Positions 47,716-57,453 are shown, counted from the first letter of the stretch. The stretch is DNA of 64,000 nucleotides from Rhodovulum sp. P5 (GCF_002079305.1 NZ_CP015039.1:1695501-1759500); one strand, 5' to 3'. Notes: generated by a model not told the origin, from the letters alone. Numbers and translations are program-made.

Positions 47716-48158
47716 GGGCCTTGGCCTTCGCCAACCTCGCCCTCCTGATCCTCTTCCCCATCGCCTGGTTCGCGCCGCTCCTGCGCGCTGGCCTTTTGCC
47801 GCTGTTCGGCCTGTCCGAGATCTCGGTCATCTCCGGGCTACAGGCGCTGTGGGGCACCGATGTGGGCCTGGCGCTGCTGGTCACCGTCTTCGCCCTGTTC
47901 GCGCCCTATACAAAGGTCATCGGGCTGGCGCTGATCCAGTTCGGCCTTGCCTCCCCCCGGTTGTTGCCGGCGCTCCACCTGATGGGCAAGCTGGCGATGG
48001 CCGACGTGTTCCTGATCGCCATCTACATCGTCGTGGTGAAAGGCGTCGGCATGGCCCGGGTGGAAACCGCCTGGGGCCTGTATCTTTTCACCTTCTGCAT
48101 CCTCGCCTCCCTCACCCTCTCGCTTCTGACCGCGCGCCGCCTGACGCCCGCGCCCTGA
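47712..48158 (+). CDS. Paraquat-inducible protein A-like membrane protein
   Basis: A 148-residue protein with four predicted helices (about 3-22, 48-70, 88-108 and 117-138). It matches a half-length PqiA: APLLRAGLLPLFGLSEISVISG, TKVIGLALIQFGL, LGKLAMADVFLIAIYIVVVK-type block. PqiA proteins pair with MCE-domain proteins in envelope lipid transport, so its place after mlaEF makes sense. It overlaps mlaF by 4 bases (ATGA). Confidence 0.85.
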   Translation: MRALAFANLALLILFPIAWFAPLLRAGLLPLFGLSEISVISGLQALWGTDVGLALLVTVFALFAPYTKVIGLALIQFGLASPRLLPALHLMGKLAMADVFLIAIYIVVVKGVGMARVETAWGLYLFTFCILASLTLSLLTARRLTPAP

Positions 48159-48163
48159 GCCTG

Positions 48164-48230
48164 CTTCTTCTTGGCCGAAATACCCCGGGGGAGGCGCCCG
48201 TCACGGGCGGCGGGGGCAGCGCCCCCATTC
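48164..48230 (+). repeat. Dispersed intergenic repeat, copy 3, with hairpin
   Basis: CTTCTTCTTGGCCGAAATAC, then CCCGGGGG and an inverted repeat GGGGGCAGCGCCCCC-like region with CGCCCGTCACGGGCG inside. It follows the pqiA-like gene within 10 bases and may act as its terminator. Confidence 0.6.
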
Positions 48231-48270
48231 CCCGCTTGCGGCCGGTGCCCCGGTCCGCCAAGAACGCCCC

Positions 48271-49638
48271 ATGGCCCGGCCGACCACCAGTTTCACCTGC
48301 ACTTCCTGCGGCGCCGTCCACAAGAAATGGGCCGGGCGCTGCGACGCCTGCGGCGCGTGGAACAGCATCGTGGAGGAGGCGCCGCTTTCCGCCGCGCCGT
48401 CCGCCAAATCGCTGGGCGCGGCCCGCGGCAAGACCGTACCGCTTTCCGATCTTTCGACGGGAGAGCCCGAACCGCCCCGCGCGGCCTCCGGGATGGCAGA
48501 GCTTGACCGGGTTCTGGGTGGCGGGCTGGTCCCGGCCTCGGCGATCCTTGTGGGCGGCGATCCGGGGATCGGCAAATCCACGCTTCTGTTGCAGGCCGCG
48601 GCCAGTTTCGCCCGGGCGGGGCTGAGATGCCTCTACGTCTCGGGCGAGGAAGCCGGCGCACAGGTGCGCATGCGGGCCGAACGGCTGGGGCTGGCGGATG
48701 CGCCCGTCAAGCTCGCCAATGAAACCAACCTGCGCGACATCCTGACCACGCTGGATGCCGAACGCCCCGACCTTGTCATCATCGACTCGATCCAGACCAT
48801 GTGGGCCGACATGGTGGACAGCGCGCCGGGCTCGGTCGCGCAGGTCCGCGCGGCCGCCCATGAACTGACCGCCTTTGCCAAACGCCGGGGCTGCGCGGTG
48901 ATGATGGTGGGCCATGTGACGAAAGAGGGCCAGATCGCCGGCCCCCGCGTCGTCGAACACATGGTCGACACGGTGCTCTATTTCGAGGGAGAGCGCGGCC
49001 ACCAGTTCCGCATCCTGCGCGCCGTCAAGAACCGCTTCGGCCCCGCCGACGAGATCGGGGTGTTCGAGATGACGGGGGAGGGGCTGGCCGAAGTCGCCAA
49101 CCCCTCGGCCCTGTTCCTGTCGGACCGGGGCGACCCCGCCCCCGGCGCCGCCGTCTTTGCCGGGATCGAAGGCACCCGGCCCGTCCTGACCGAGATTCAG
49201 GCGCTGGTCGTCCCCTCCCCCCTGGGCACGCCGCGGCGCACGGCGGTGGGGCTCGATACCGGGCGGCTATCGACCACGCTGGCGGTGTTGGAGGCCCGCT
49301 GCGGCATCCCCTTTGCCGGGCTGGACGTGTTCCTGAACGTGGCCGGCGGGCTGAAGGTCACCGAACCCGCCGCCGATCTGGCCGTAGCCGCCGCACTCTT
49401 GAGCGCAAGAGAGGACGCCGCGTTGCCGCAGCAAACGGTGCTTTTTGGCGAAATTTCCCTCTCCGGCGCGCTGCGGCCCGTGGGCCAGACCGAAAACCGG
49501 TTGAAAGAGGCCCGGAAACTTGGTTTCACCCAAGCCATTGCGCCCGCACGCAGCAAGCTGGGCGTATCCACGGGGGTCGAGGTGCGGCAGATGACCGACC
49601 TTGCGGCCTTCGTCGGCCAAATATTCGGCGCGGGCTAA
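48271..49638 (+). CDS. radA: DNA repair protein RadA
   Basis: A RecA-like helicase that drives branch migration in recombination. The 455-residue protein has the N-terminal C4 zinc finger (Cys10, 13, 24 and 27), Walker A GGDPGIGKSTLL (about 92-103), the RadA signature KNRFGPADEIGVFEM and a C-terminal Lon-protease-like domain (LDVFLNVAGGLKVTEPAADL). All parts are complete. cvpA follows after 18 bases. Confidence 0.96.
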   Translation: MARPTTSFTCTSCGAVHKKWAGRCDACGAWNSIVEEAPLSAAPSAKSLGAARGKTVPLSDLSTGEPEPPRAASGMAELDRVLGGGLVPASAILVGGDPGIGKSTLLLQAAASFARAGLRCLYVSGEEAGAQVRMRAERLGLADAPVKLANETNLRDILTTLDAERPDLVIIDSIQTMWADMVDSAPGSVAQVRAAAHELTAFAKRRGCAVMMVGHVTKEGQIAGPRVVEHMVDTVLYFEGERGHQFRILRAVKNRFGPADEIGVFEMTGEGLAEVANPSALFLSDRGDPAPGAAVFAGIEGTRPVLTEIQALVVPSPLGTPRRTAVGLDTGRLSTTLAVLEARCGIPFAGLDVFLNVAGGLKVTEPAADLAVAAALLSAREDAALPQQTVLFGEISLSGALRPVGQTENRLKEARKLGFTQAIAPARSKLGVSTGVEVRQMTDLAAFVGQIFGAG

Positions 49639-49656
49639 GCCGCGGAGGGACGAGCA

Positions 49657-50238
49657 ATGGATGGATTCACCGCCGTCGATGGGGGCGTCGCCGCCATCAT
49701 CCTGTTGTCGGCCGTTCTGGCCTATTCGCGCGGCTTCGTGCGCGAGGTGATGGCCATCGCGGGCTGGATCATCGCCGCCATCGTCGCCTTCACCTTCGCG
49801 CCCGAGGCCGAACCGCTGATGCGCGAAATCCCCTATCTGGGCGATTTCATCGCCGGCAGTTGCGAAATCTCGATCATCGCGGCCTTCACCGCCGTCTTTG
49901 CGCTGGCGCTTGTGGTGGTGTCGCTGTTCACGCCGCTTCTGTCCTCGATGATCCAGGGTTCGGTTCTGGGGGGGCTCGACCAGGGGCTGGGCTTTCTGTT
50001 CGGGGCGGCGCGCGGCGCGCTGCTGGTCGCGGTGGCGTTCCTTGTCTACGGCATGGTGGTCACCACGCAGGACTATCCGATGGTGGACAACTCCGCCTCG
50101 GCCGAGATCTTTGCGAACCTGACCGGCAAGATCGCCGAAACCGATCCGGAAAAGGCCCTAGGCTGGCTGACCGCGCAATACGAAGACCTCGTCAGCTTCT
50201 GCGAAGCGCCCGCCGCGCCGACCACGGGCACCGAATAG
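49657..50238 (+). CDS. cvpA: CvpA family membrane protein
   Basis: A 193-residue inner-membrane protein with four helices. It has the CvpA start DGGVAAIILLSAVLAYSRGFVREVM and GGLDQGLGFLFGAARG. In E. coli CvpA is needed for colicin V production and lies before purF; the same cvpA-purF order is kept here. CGGAGGGACG precedes the ATG. Confidence 0.93.
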   Translation: MDGFTAVDGGVAAIILLSAVLAYSRGFVREVMAIAGWIIAAIVAFTFAPEAEPLMREIPYLGDFIAGSCEISIIAAFTAVFALALVVVSLFTPLLSSMIQGSVLGGLDQGLGFLFGAARGALLVAVAFLVYGMVVTTQDYPMVDNSASAEIFANLTGKIAETDPEKALGWLTAQYEDLVSFCEAPAAPTTGTE

Positions 50239-50536
50239 GCCCAAGGAACGTGTAGACCGACCGGTTCAACCGGAACGGAGAACAGGCAGCGGGGCTGAAC
50301 GCGCGCCGAGCGGAGCCTCGCCATCGGCGGGTGGCGGCGCGACGATCCCACGGCATGGTTTCGCGAGTTATCGTGCCAAGCCCTTTGAACATTCGAACGT
50401 TCCGCAGGACACTTCCACGTCCCCCGGGATCGTGACCAACCGGGCACCGGCCATGTGTGATAGTTCCGTGACACCGGCAGCATAAGGCACTAGAGAAGGC
50501 GCAACCCCGCCATATGGATTCGGAGCCCTGCTGCCC

Positions 50537-52018
50537 ATGCGCACTCTGCCCCCGCGTGAGATGCCGCCCTCTCACCCGTTCGACGATGACAAGCTGCACG
50601 AAGAATGCGGTGTCTTCGGCGTGGTCGGCGTTGCCGATGCGGCCAACTTCGTCGCCCTCGGCCTGCATGCGCTGCAACATCGCGGGCAAGAGGCCGGCGG
50701 CATCGTCAGCTATGATCCCGCCACCGGGTTCCAGTCCGCCCGCCGCTTCGGCTATGTGCGCGACAACTTCACCAAGGCCAGCCTGATGGAAACGCTGCCG
50801 GGGCAGCTTGCCATCGGCCATGTGCGCTATTCCACCGCAGGCTCCAAGGGGAACACGGCGATCCGCGACGTGCAGCCGTTTTTCGGGGAGTTCTCGATGG
50901 GCGGCGCGGCGCTGGCCCATAACGGCAACATCACCAATGCCGAGGCGCTGCGGCGCGAGTTGATCGACCACGGCTCAATCTTCCAAAGCTCGTCGGACAG
51001 CGAATGCATCATCCATCTGATGGCGCGGTCCTTCCAGCGCACGATCCCCGAGCGGATGAAGGACGCGTTGCGCCGGGTCGAGGGCGCCTTCTCGGTCGTC
51101 GCGATGACCCGGACAAAACTCATCGGCGTTCGCGACCCCCTTGGCGTGCGCCCCCTTGTGCTGGGCCGCGTCGCCGATGGCTGGGCGCTGAGTTCCGAGA
51201 CCTGCGCACTGGATATCATCGGGGCGGAATTCGTGCGCGAGATCGAGCCGGGCGAGATGGTCGTGATCTCGACCGAAAACGGGATCGAGAGCTTTCGCCC
51301 ATTCGGGCATGCACCGTCCCGCTTCTGCATCTTCGAACATGTCTATTTCTCCCGCCCCGACTCGATCCTCGGCGGGCGGTCGGTCTATGAAACCCGCCGC
51401 CAGATCGGCGTGGAACTGGCGCGCGAGGCCCCGGTGGACGCCGATCTGGTCTGCCCCGTTCCCGACAGCGGCACGCCTGCGGCCATCGGGTTCAGCCATG
51501 AAAGCGGCATTCCCTACGGCATGGGGATCATCCGCAACCAGTATATGGGCCGCACCTTCATCGAACCGACCGAGCAGATCCGCAACATGGGCGTCCGGCT
51601 GAAGCTGAACGTGAACCGCGCCCTGATCGCGGGCAAGCGTGTGGTGCTGGTCGATGACAGCGTGGTGCGCGGCACCACCAGCCGGAAGATCAAGGAAATG
51701 ATCCTGGATGCCGGTGCGAAGGAGGTGCATTTCCGCATCGCCAGCCCGCCCACTGCCTGGCCATGCTTTTACGGCGTGGACACGCCGGAGCGTGAAAAGC
51801 TGCTGGCCAGCCAGATGACCGAGGACGAGATGCGCGACCACCTTGGCGTGGACAGCCTGAAATTCGTCACGCTCGACGGGCTTTACCGCGCAGCGGGCGA
51901 GGCGGGCGGGCGCAACGCCCAGTGCCCGCAATATTGCGACGCCTGTTTCTCGGGCGACTACCCGGTCGCCCCGTCGGACATGATCGCGAAGGGGTTCCAG
52001 ACCAAGGCGGCGGAGTAA
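50537..52018 (+). CDS. purF: Amidophosphoribosyltransferase
   Basis: It starts purine synthesis by moving the amide nitrogen of glutamine to PRPP. The 493-residue protein has the N-terminal glutaminase domain (catalytic Cys in HEECGVFG, exposed after propeptide removal; LQHRGQEAGG) and the PRPP domain (VVLVDDSVVRGTTS). The C-terminal CPQYCDACFSGDYP is typical. Start 50537 or 50561; the second gives the shorter propeptide usual in this family. The 298-base gap before it shows no gene. Confidence 0.95.
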   Translation: MRTLPPREMPPSHPFDDDKLHEECGVFGVVGVADAANFVALGLHALQHRGQEAGGIVSYDPATGFQSARRFGYVRDNFTKASLMETLPGQLAIGHVRYSTAGSKGNTAIRDVQPFFGEFSMGGAALAHNGNITNAEALRRELIDHGSIFQSSSDSECIIHLMARSFQRTIPERMKDALRRVEGAFSVVAMTRTKLIGVRDPLGVRPLVLGRVADGWALSSETCALDIIGAEFVREIEPGEMVVISTENGIESFRPFGHAPSRFCIFEHVYFSRPDSILGGRSVYETRRQIGVELAREAPVDADLVCPVPDSGTPAAIGFSHESGIPYGMGIIRNQYMGRTFIEPTEQIRNMGVRLKLNVNRALIAGKRVVLVDDSVVRGTTSRKIKEMILDAGAKEVHFRIASPPTAWPCFYGVDTPEREKLLASQMTEDEMRDHLGVDSLKFVTLDGLYRAAGEAGGRNAQCPQYCDACFSGDYPVAPSDMIAKGFQTKAAE

Positions 52019-52153
52019 GCACCGCCCCTGCTCTCCGCCCCGGGCGAACAGACCCGCCACGCCCCCTTTTTGCCCAATAATTCGGCAAAAAAGGATTGAC
52101 CCGGTCCGGCCATCTGCCATCCTTGGAGTTACCATAGCTCTAGGGAGGGAGCG

Positions 52154-52953
52154 ATGAACAAGATCGGCTGCACAGTCCTGTTCGCGGCAGCGATGCAGGT
52201 GCAATCCGCCCCGGCGGCGACCATCTTTACCGACAGAACCGCGTTCATGGCCGCGCTTTCGGCGCTGTCCGATGTCAGCATCGTCACCGAAGGCTTCGAA
52301 TCCGACGCGGTCTGGGGGCCCTCGCGCAATTCCATCGTGTCCCCGGGCAGCGCTCCGTCGATCACCTCGCAGGGGCTGACATGGCGGTCCAACCTCGCAG
52401 GGGGCGAAATCGCCACGGGAACCGGCCCCGCCGTTTTCGGCTCTTACGGGTTCTATGCCCTGCCCCACGGCAACACGTCCGACAGCAGAAACGTCAACTG
52501 CGACGCCTTCCCCGACGATCCGCCCGCCGATTCCGTCTGCTGGCAGAATGACGGGTGGCTGATCTCCTCCGAAAGCGGAGAGTCGCTTTATGCCTTCGGT
52601 GGATGGGTGGTTTCCAACACCGGCGGAGGGGCCAAGATCACCTTCCTGCTGGACGGCGCCGATGTGTCGGCCGAACTTCCCGACAACCCCGACAATGTCC
52701 AGCGCGACGGCATTCCACTGGTGCCCTATGCCCAGCCGATCTTCGTCGGCGTGATCGAGGAGGCCGGCTTCGGGACGGTCGAGGTGCGCGAACTCTCAGG
52801 GCAGGACAATCACGCCCAGTACATTTTCGGCGACCAGTTCACCATCGCGGTGGATCGCGCCAACACGCCCCCAACATCCCGCTGCCGGCAAGCGGGGTTC
52901 TGGTGTTGACGGCATTGGCCGGGCTTTTCACGGCGCGCCGCCGCGCGTCCTGA
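52154..52953 (+). pseudogene. VPLPA-CTERM surface protein, frameshifted before its sorting tail
   Basis: GGGAGGGAG precedes the ATG. The protein has a signal peptide (about 1-22, ending APAA) and an unrecognised body with paired cysteines. In frame it ends at 52909 as NTPPTSRCRQAGFWC. One base off, the DNA reads NIPLPASGVLVLTALAGLFT plus ARRRAS to a stop at 52953, a complete sorting tail. Adding one C to the C5 tract at 52868-52872 restores it. Without the tail the protein should be secreted and not anchored. This may be a mutation, a sequencing error or a phase-variable tract. Confidence 0.8.
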
Positions 52954-53085
52954 CAGGGCCGGCAGACCGCAAAAGGCCGAACACCCGGCGTACCGGGGCA
53001 GGCACATGTCCTGCCCCGGGCAGGGTTGGTTTCCCCTCGCCACCGCCCCTTGACGCGGACGCCAAAAAGGCGGACAGACCGGCCC

Positions 53086-53748
53086 ATGACAGACACCAAG
53101 ATTGCCCTTGTAACGGGTGCCTCGCGCGGGTTCGGCGCGGCGGTGGCCGAGGAACTGGCCCGGTCGGGCTATCATGTCGTGGCCGTGGGGCGCACCACCG
53201 GCGGGCTGGAGGATCTGGACGACCGGATTCAGGCGGCGGGTGGCCATGCGACGCTGGCCCCGATGGACATCACCGAAACCGACGCGATGCGCACGCTGTG
53301 CCGCGGCATCTATGACCGCTGGGGCAAGCTGGACCTGTGGGTTCACACCGCGCTGCAATCTCCGCCGTTCAGCCCGGCCGAACAGATCGACCTGAAATTC
53401 TGGGACAAGGCGGTTGCCGCGAACATCTCTGCCGTGGGCGTGCTGATCCAGTTCGTCGCGCCGCTCTTGCGCGCGGCCGAGGGCGGCGGATCGGCGGTGC
53501 TGATCGATGACGAGGCCGAGGCACCGTTTCTGGGCGCCTATGCCGCCTGCAAATCCGCCCAGCGCGCGCTGTTCACCGCATGGGCAACCGAACAGGCCCG
53601 CCTGCAGGACGTCCATGTGCACCGCTTCGTGCCCGCGCCGATGCCGACCGCCCATCGCGAACGGCTCTACCCGGTCGAGGACCGCTCGGTTTTGGCCGCC
53701 CCTGCGGAAGAGGCGCGCAGACTGATCACCGAACTGGCATTGGGGTAA
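53086..53748 (+). CDS. Short-chain dehydrogenase/reductase
   Basis: A 220-residue Rossmann-fold protein. [16 protein letters not shown] is the NAD(P)-binding motif. The usual catalytic YxxxK appears as YAACK ([13 protein letters not shown]), while the Ser of the triad is not obvious near [10 protein letters not shown], so activity may be altered. The substrate is unknown. It precedes surE, same strand, 91 bases apart. Confidence 0.88.
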   Translation: MTDTKIALVTGASRGFGAAVAEELARSGYHVVAVGRTTGGLEDLDDRIQAAGGHATLAPMDITETDAMRTLCRGIYDRWGKLDLWVHTALQSPPFSPAEQIDLKFWDKAVAANISAVGVLIQFVAPLLRAAEGGGSAVLIDDEAEAPFLGAYAACKSAQRALFTAWATEQARLQDVHVHRFVPAPMPTAHRERLYPVEDRSVLAAPAEEARRLITELALG

Positions 53749-53839
53749 CAGGCGCAGGCCTTGCACCCCACGCCCCGGCGGACGCGCTTTACGGCCCCGT
53801 ACCGCTCCACTATGCAAGAGCGGAAAGGGACGGGCAGGC

Positions 53840-54625
53840 ATGCGCATTCTCATTACCAATGACGACGGCATCAACGCGCCGGGGCTGAAGGTGCTGGAGG
53901 CCATCGCGGCCGAGGTCGCCGGCCCCGACGGCGAGGTCTGGGTGGTCGCCCCGGCGTTCGAGCAATCGGGCGTGGCGCACAAGATTTCCTACACCCACCC
54001 GATGATGATCGCCGAACTGGGGCCCCGCCGGTTCGCCGCCGAAGGCTCCCCCGCCGATTGCGTGCTGGCCGGCCTGTACGACGTGATGACCGATGCCCGG
54101 CCCGATCTGGTTCTGTCCGGCGTCAACCGCGGCAACAACGCGGCCGAGAACGTGCTCTACTCCGGCACCATCGGCGGCGCGATGGAGGCCGCGTTGCAGG
54201 GCCTGCCCGCGATTGCCCTGTCGCAATATCTGGGTCCGCTGAATTTCGACGAACCGCTGCAATTCGACGCCGCGAAAGCCCACGGGGCGGCCACGGTACG
54301 GGCGCTTGCCGACAGGGGGAACTGGGACAGCGCCGATTACCGGTTGTTCTACAACGTCAACTTCCCGCCGCTGCCCGCCGACAAGGTCAAGGGCCTGCGC
54401 GTCGGCCCGCAGGGCTATCGCCGCGACGCATCCTTCGGGGTGGAACCGCACACATCGCCCTCGGGCCGGAAATTCCTGTGGATCAAGGGCGGCGCACAGA
54501 ACCTGCCCACCGCACCGGGCAGCGACGCGCAACTGAACCTTGACGGCTATATCTCGGTCACGCCGATGCGCGCCGACCTGACGGCCCATGACTGTCTTGC
54601 CGATCTGAAAGCCAAGCTGGAATGA
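53840..54625 (+). CDS. surE: 5'/3'-nucleotidase SurE
   Basis: A metal-dependent nucleoside-monophosphate phosphatase, 261 residues. The metal site is [13 protein letters not shown] (Asp8, Asp9) with [24 protein letters not shown] later, both SurE hallmarks. It opens the surE-pcm-nlpD operon; its stop overlaps the pcm ATG. In other proteobacteria this group serves stationary-phase survival and repair. Confidence 0.96.
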   Translation: MRILITNDDGINAPGLKVLEAIAAEVAGPDGEVWVVAPAFEQSGVAHKISYTHPMMIAELGPRRFAAEGSPADCVLAGLYDVMTDARPDLVLSGVNRGNNAAENVLYSGTIGGAMEAALQGLPAIALSQYLGPLNFDEPLQFDAAKAHGAATVRALADRGNWDSADYRLFYNVNFPPLPADKVKGLRVGPQGYRRDASFGVEPHTSPSGRKFLWIKGGAQNLPTAPGSDAQLNLDGYISVTPMRADLTAHDCLADLKAKLE

Positions 54626-55263
54626 CGGACGCCGCCGAACAGAAGATGCAGTTCCTGTTCGCGATCCGCTCCAAGGGCGTGACCGACACGCGCGTGCTGC
54701 ACGCGATGGAGCAGATCGACCGGGGCGTGTTCGTCCGCGGCCATTTCGCCCCCCGTGCCTATGAAGACGTGCCGCTGCCCATCGCCTGCGGCCAGACCAT
54801 CAGCCAGCCCTCTATCGTGGCGATCATGACCCAGGCGCTGAACGTGCAGCCCCGCGACAAGGTGTTGGAGATCGGAACCGGGTCCGGTTATCAGGCGGCG
54901 ATCCTGTCGCGGCTGGCGCGCCGGGTCTATACCGTGGAACGGCACAAGCGGCTGGCGGTCGAGGCGCAGAAGCGGTTCGACGAGCTGGGGCTGACCAATG
55001 TCACGGTCCTGACCACCGACGGGTCGCACGGCTTGCCCGAACAGGCCCCGTTCGACCGTATCCTCGTGACCGCGGCGGCAGAGGATCCGCCCGGCCCGCT
55101 CTTGGCGCAATTGCGCGTTGGCGGTATCATGATCCTGCCCGTGGGGCAGTCCGATCACGTTCAAAGGCTGATCAAGGTGACGCGCACCGAAAACGGGCTC
55201 GACTATGACGAGCTGCGACAGGTGCGTTTCGTGCCGCTGGTCGAGGGGCTCGGACAAGAGTAA
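54622..55263 (+). CDS. pcm: Protein-L-isoaspartate O-methyltransferase
   Basis: It methylates isoaspartyl residues in aged proteins so they can revert. The 213-residue protein has the SAM motif [35 protein letters not shown] upstream and [11 protein letters not shown]. The length is standard. It overlaps surE by 4 bases (ATGA), and nlpD follows after 53 bases. Confidence 0.96.
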   Translation: MTDAAEQKMQFLFAIRSKGVTDTRVLHAMEQIDRGVFVRGHFAPRAYEDVPLPIACGQTISQPSIVAIMTQALNVQPRDKVLEIGTGSGYQAAILSRLARRVYTVERHKRLAVEAQKRFDELGLTNVTVLTTDGSHGLPEQAPFDRILVTAAAEDPPGPLLAQLRVGGIMILPVGQSDHVQRLIKVTRTENGLDYDELRQVRFVPLVEGLGQE

Positions 55264-55316
55264 ATGACGCATCGAGGGCCCGGCCAAACGGGCTCCGCAA
55301 GCACGAGGATCGAGCA

Positions 55317-56462
55317 ATGGCCAAATGTGCCCTCCCGTCCCGTCTGTCCGTTCGCGCCGTTTCCCTGACGCTGGGCCTTGCGCTTGTTGCGGGATGCTCC
55401 GACGGCTGGGACTACGATTTCCGAAATTTCGGCGGCACCCCGAATGACCCGCTGCGGCTTGAGACGGCACCGCGCCCGCAGCCCGACAGCCGCGGCGTGA
55501 TTTCCTACCCCAACTACCAGGTCGCCGTGGCCCAAAGCGGCGACACGGTCACCGATGTGGCCGCCCGCGTCGGCCTGCCCGCCGCGGAACTTGCCCGCTA
55601 CAACGGCATCCCCGAAAGCGCCGTGCTGCGCAGTGGCGAGATCATCGCCCTGCCGCGCCGCGTGCCCGAGGCAGCCTCCCCGGCCCGGCAGCCCGTCACC
55701 CCCGACGGCGCGATCGACATCCAGCGGCTGGCCGGCGATGCGATCGACCGGGCCGACCCGGCCACCTCTGCGAAACCGACCCAGCCGAAGGGGCAGGAAC
55801 CGATCCGTCACAAGGTCGAGCGGGGCGAGACCGCCTATTCCATCGCGCGGCTTTACAATGTCACGGTGCGCGCGCTGGCCGACTGGAATGCGCTGGGGCC
55901 GGACCTGACCGTGCGCGAAGGCAAATACCTGCTGATCCCCGTCGCCGTCGGCGATCAGCGACGCGCCGCGGCCGACACAACCGAGGCACCGGGGGCGGGC
56001 TCTGCCGCGCCGGTCCCGCCCTCCTCCACCAAACCGCTGCCCAAACCGGAGGCGGCCACCAAGCCCGCCGCGCCCGCCTCTCCGAAGATGGCGACGGAGC
56101 GCACCTCCAAGGCCCGCTTTGCGATGCCGGCCGACGGCAACATCATCCGCGGCTACCAGAAGGGCAAGAACGACGGGATCGATATCTCTGCCAAGGCCGG
56201 AAGCGCGGTGCGCGCGGTGTCGGACGGCACGGTCGCCGCGATCACCCGCGACACCGACGAGGTGCCGATCCTCGTGCTGCGCCACCCCGACAACCTGTTG
56301 TCGGTCTACGCCAATATCGACGGCATCGGGGTGAAGAAGGGCGACAGCGTCAAGCGCGGCCAATCCCTGGCCAAGGTACGCGCCGGCACGCCGGCCTTCC
56401 TGCATTTCGAATTGCGCAAGGGCTTCGACAGCATCGACCCGATGCCGTACCTGACGCCGTAA
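55317..56462 (+). CDS. nlpD: NlpD-type lipoprotein: LysM plus degenerate M23 peptidase domain
   Basis: A 381-residue outer-membrane lipoprotein (lipobox LVAGC, Cys27) with two LysM segments (about 65-115 and 165-205), a Pro/Ala/Lys-rich linker and a C-terminal M23 fold. Metal ligands are missing: the HxGxD site reads KNDGIDI and the HLH site reads FLHFELR. It is therefore not an active peptidase but an activator of cell-wall amidases, like NlpD/EnvC. It closes the surE-pcm-nlpD operon, which fits this role in daughter-cell separation. Confidence 0.9.
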   Translation: MAKCALPSRLSVRAVSLTLGLALVAGCSDGWDYDFRNFGGTPNDPLRLETAPRPQPDSRGVISYPNYQVAVAQSGDTVTDVAARVGLPAAELARYNGIPESAVLRSGEIIALPRRVPEAASPARQPVTPDGAIDIQRLAGDAIDRADPATSAKPTQPKGQEPIRHKVERGETAYSIARLYNVTVRALADWNALGPDLTVREGKYLLIPVAVGDQRRAAADTTEAPGAGSAAPVPPSSTKPLPKPEAATKPAAPASPKMATERTSKARFAMPADGNIIRGYQKGKNDGIDISAKAGSAVRAVSDGTVAAITRDTDEVPILVLRHPDNLLSVYANIDGIGVKKGDSVKRGQSLAKVRAGTPAFLHFELRKGFDSIDPMPYLTP

Positions 56463-56489
56463 CGACGCGTCAGGCGTGCGGCCGCGGCC

Positions 56490-57116
56490 TCACTTGAAGC
56501 TGCGGCTGTCCTTGATCTGATCCCACGCCCAGACGACCTCTTGCAGGCGGTCCTCGTCGGAACGGTTGCCGCCGTTCATGTCCGGGTGCAGGTCCTTGAC
56601 CAGCGACTTGTACTGCTTGCGGATCTCGGTCTTCGTCCAGTGGTCCTGCGCTTCGAGGATCTCCAGCGCCTTGCGCTCGGTCGGCGGCAGGCGCCGTGTG
56701 CCCGTCGTCGCGCGGCCGGGGTTGCGGGTGGCATTGTCGCCCAGCACCTGGTGCGGATCGTCGACGCCCAAGCGTGCCCAGGCCCGCTCCTCCTCGGACT
56801 GGCGGAAGGGTTTGGTCTCCCGCTCCCACACGCGGTCCTTGTCGATCTGGGCGGACAGTTCCTCTTCGGTGGCGCCGTTGAAGAAATTCCACTTCAGATT
56901 GTATTCGCGCACATGGTCCTTGCAGAACCACAGGTATTCATCAAGATGATCGGGCGATTTCGGGGCCCGGTACTGACCGACCTCCTGACAGCCGGGATGC
57001 TCGCATTTGCGTTGCGAGGTCTCGAAGGCACCGGACATGCCGCGCTTGCCACGCGTCCGCCGCTTCTTGTCCGCCGATACGGAGATGTCGAATCCGAAGG
57101 GATCGCTTTTCGTCAT
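56490..57116 (-). CDS. J-domain protein with N-terminal Cys/His motif
   Basis: A 208-residue protein. The C-terminal 70 residues form a DnaJ domain with HPD in LVKDLHPDMNGG, so it should stimulate an Hsp70. The N-terminus has a possible zinc site: Cys38, Cys43, Cys65 and His68 (KCEHPGCQEVG and WFCKDHV). A J-domain at the C-terminus is unlike DnaJ proper. The ATG is at 57114-57116. It is divergent from bolA. Confidence 0.88.
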   Translation of the reverse strand: MTKSDPFGFDISVSADKKRRTRGKRGMSGAFETSQRKCEHPGCQEVGQYRAPKSPDHLDEYLWFCKDHVREYNLKWNFFNGATEEELSAQIDKDRVWERETKPFRQSEEERAWARLGVDDPHQVLGDNATRNPGRATTGTRRLPPTERKALEILEAQDHWTKTEIRKQYKSLVKDLHPDMNGGNRSDEDRLQEVVWAWDQIKDSRSFK

Positions 57117-57182
57117 GTCCTGCACCTTTTCGACTCGGCCGTGGGAGTTTAATCTTTTGCGACGAGGAATGAAGGGGGCTGC

Positions 57183-57449
57183 GTGCGAAAAATGAGTGCA
57201 ACTGAAGAAATCCGGGAAAAGCTGGAAGCGGCCTTCACGCCCACGCGGCTGGATGTCGAGGATGAGAGCGAGCGGCATCGCGGCCATTCCGGCTGGCGCG
57301 AGGGGGGCGAGACCCATTTCAAGGTCGAGATCGCGGCCCCGGCCTTTGCCGACATGTCCCGGATCGAACGTCACCGCGCCATCCATTCCGCCCTTGGGCC
57401 GGAGCTGATCGCCCGCATCCACGCGCTGGCCCTGACGGTCGAGGCGTAG
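57183..57449 (+). CDS. bolA: BolA family protein
   Basis: An 88-residue protein of the BolA fold, a partner of monothiol glutaredoxins in iron-sulfur trafficking. LDVEDESERHRGHSGWREGGETHFKVEI contains the conserved ligand histidines and GETHFKV, and the C-terminus has IERHRAIHSALGPEL. The GTG start at 57183 has AGGGGG at good distance; ATG 57192 is the alternative. It is divergent from the J-domain gene. Confidence 0.92.
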   Translation: MRKMSATEEIREKLEAAFTPTRLDVEDESERHRGHSGWREGGETHFKVEIAAPAFADMSRIERHRAIHSALGPELIARIHALALTVEA

Positions 57450-57453
57450 GGGA

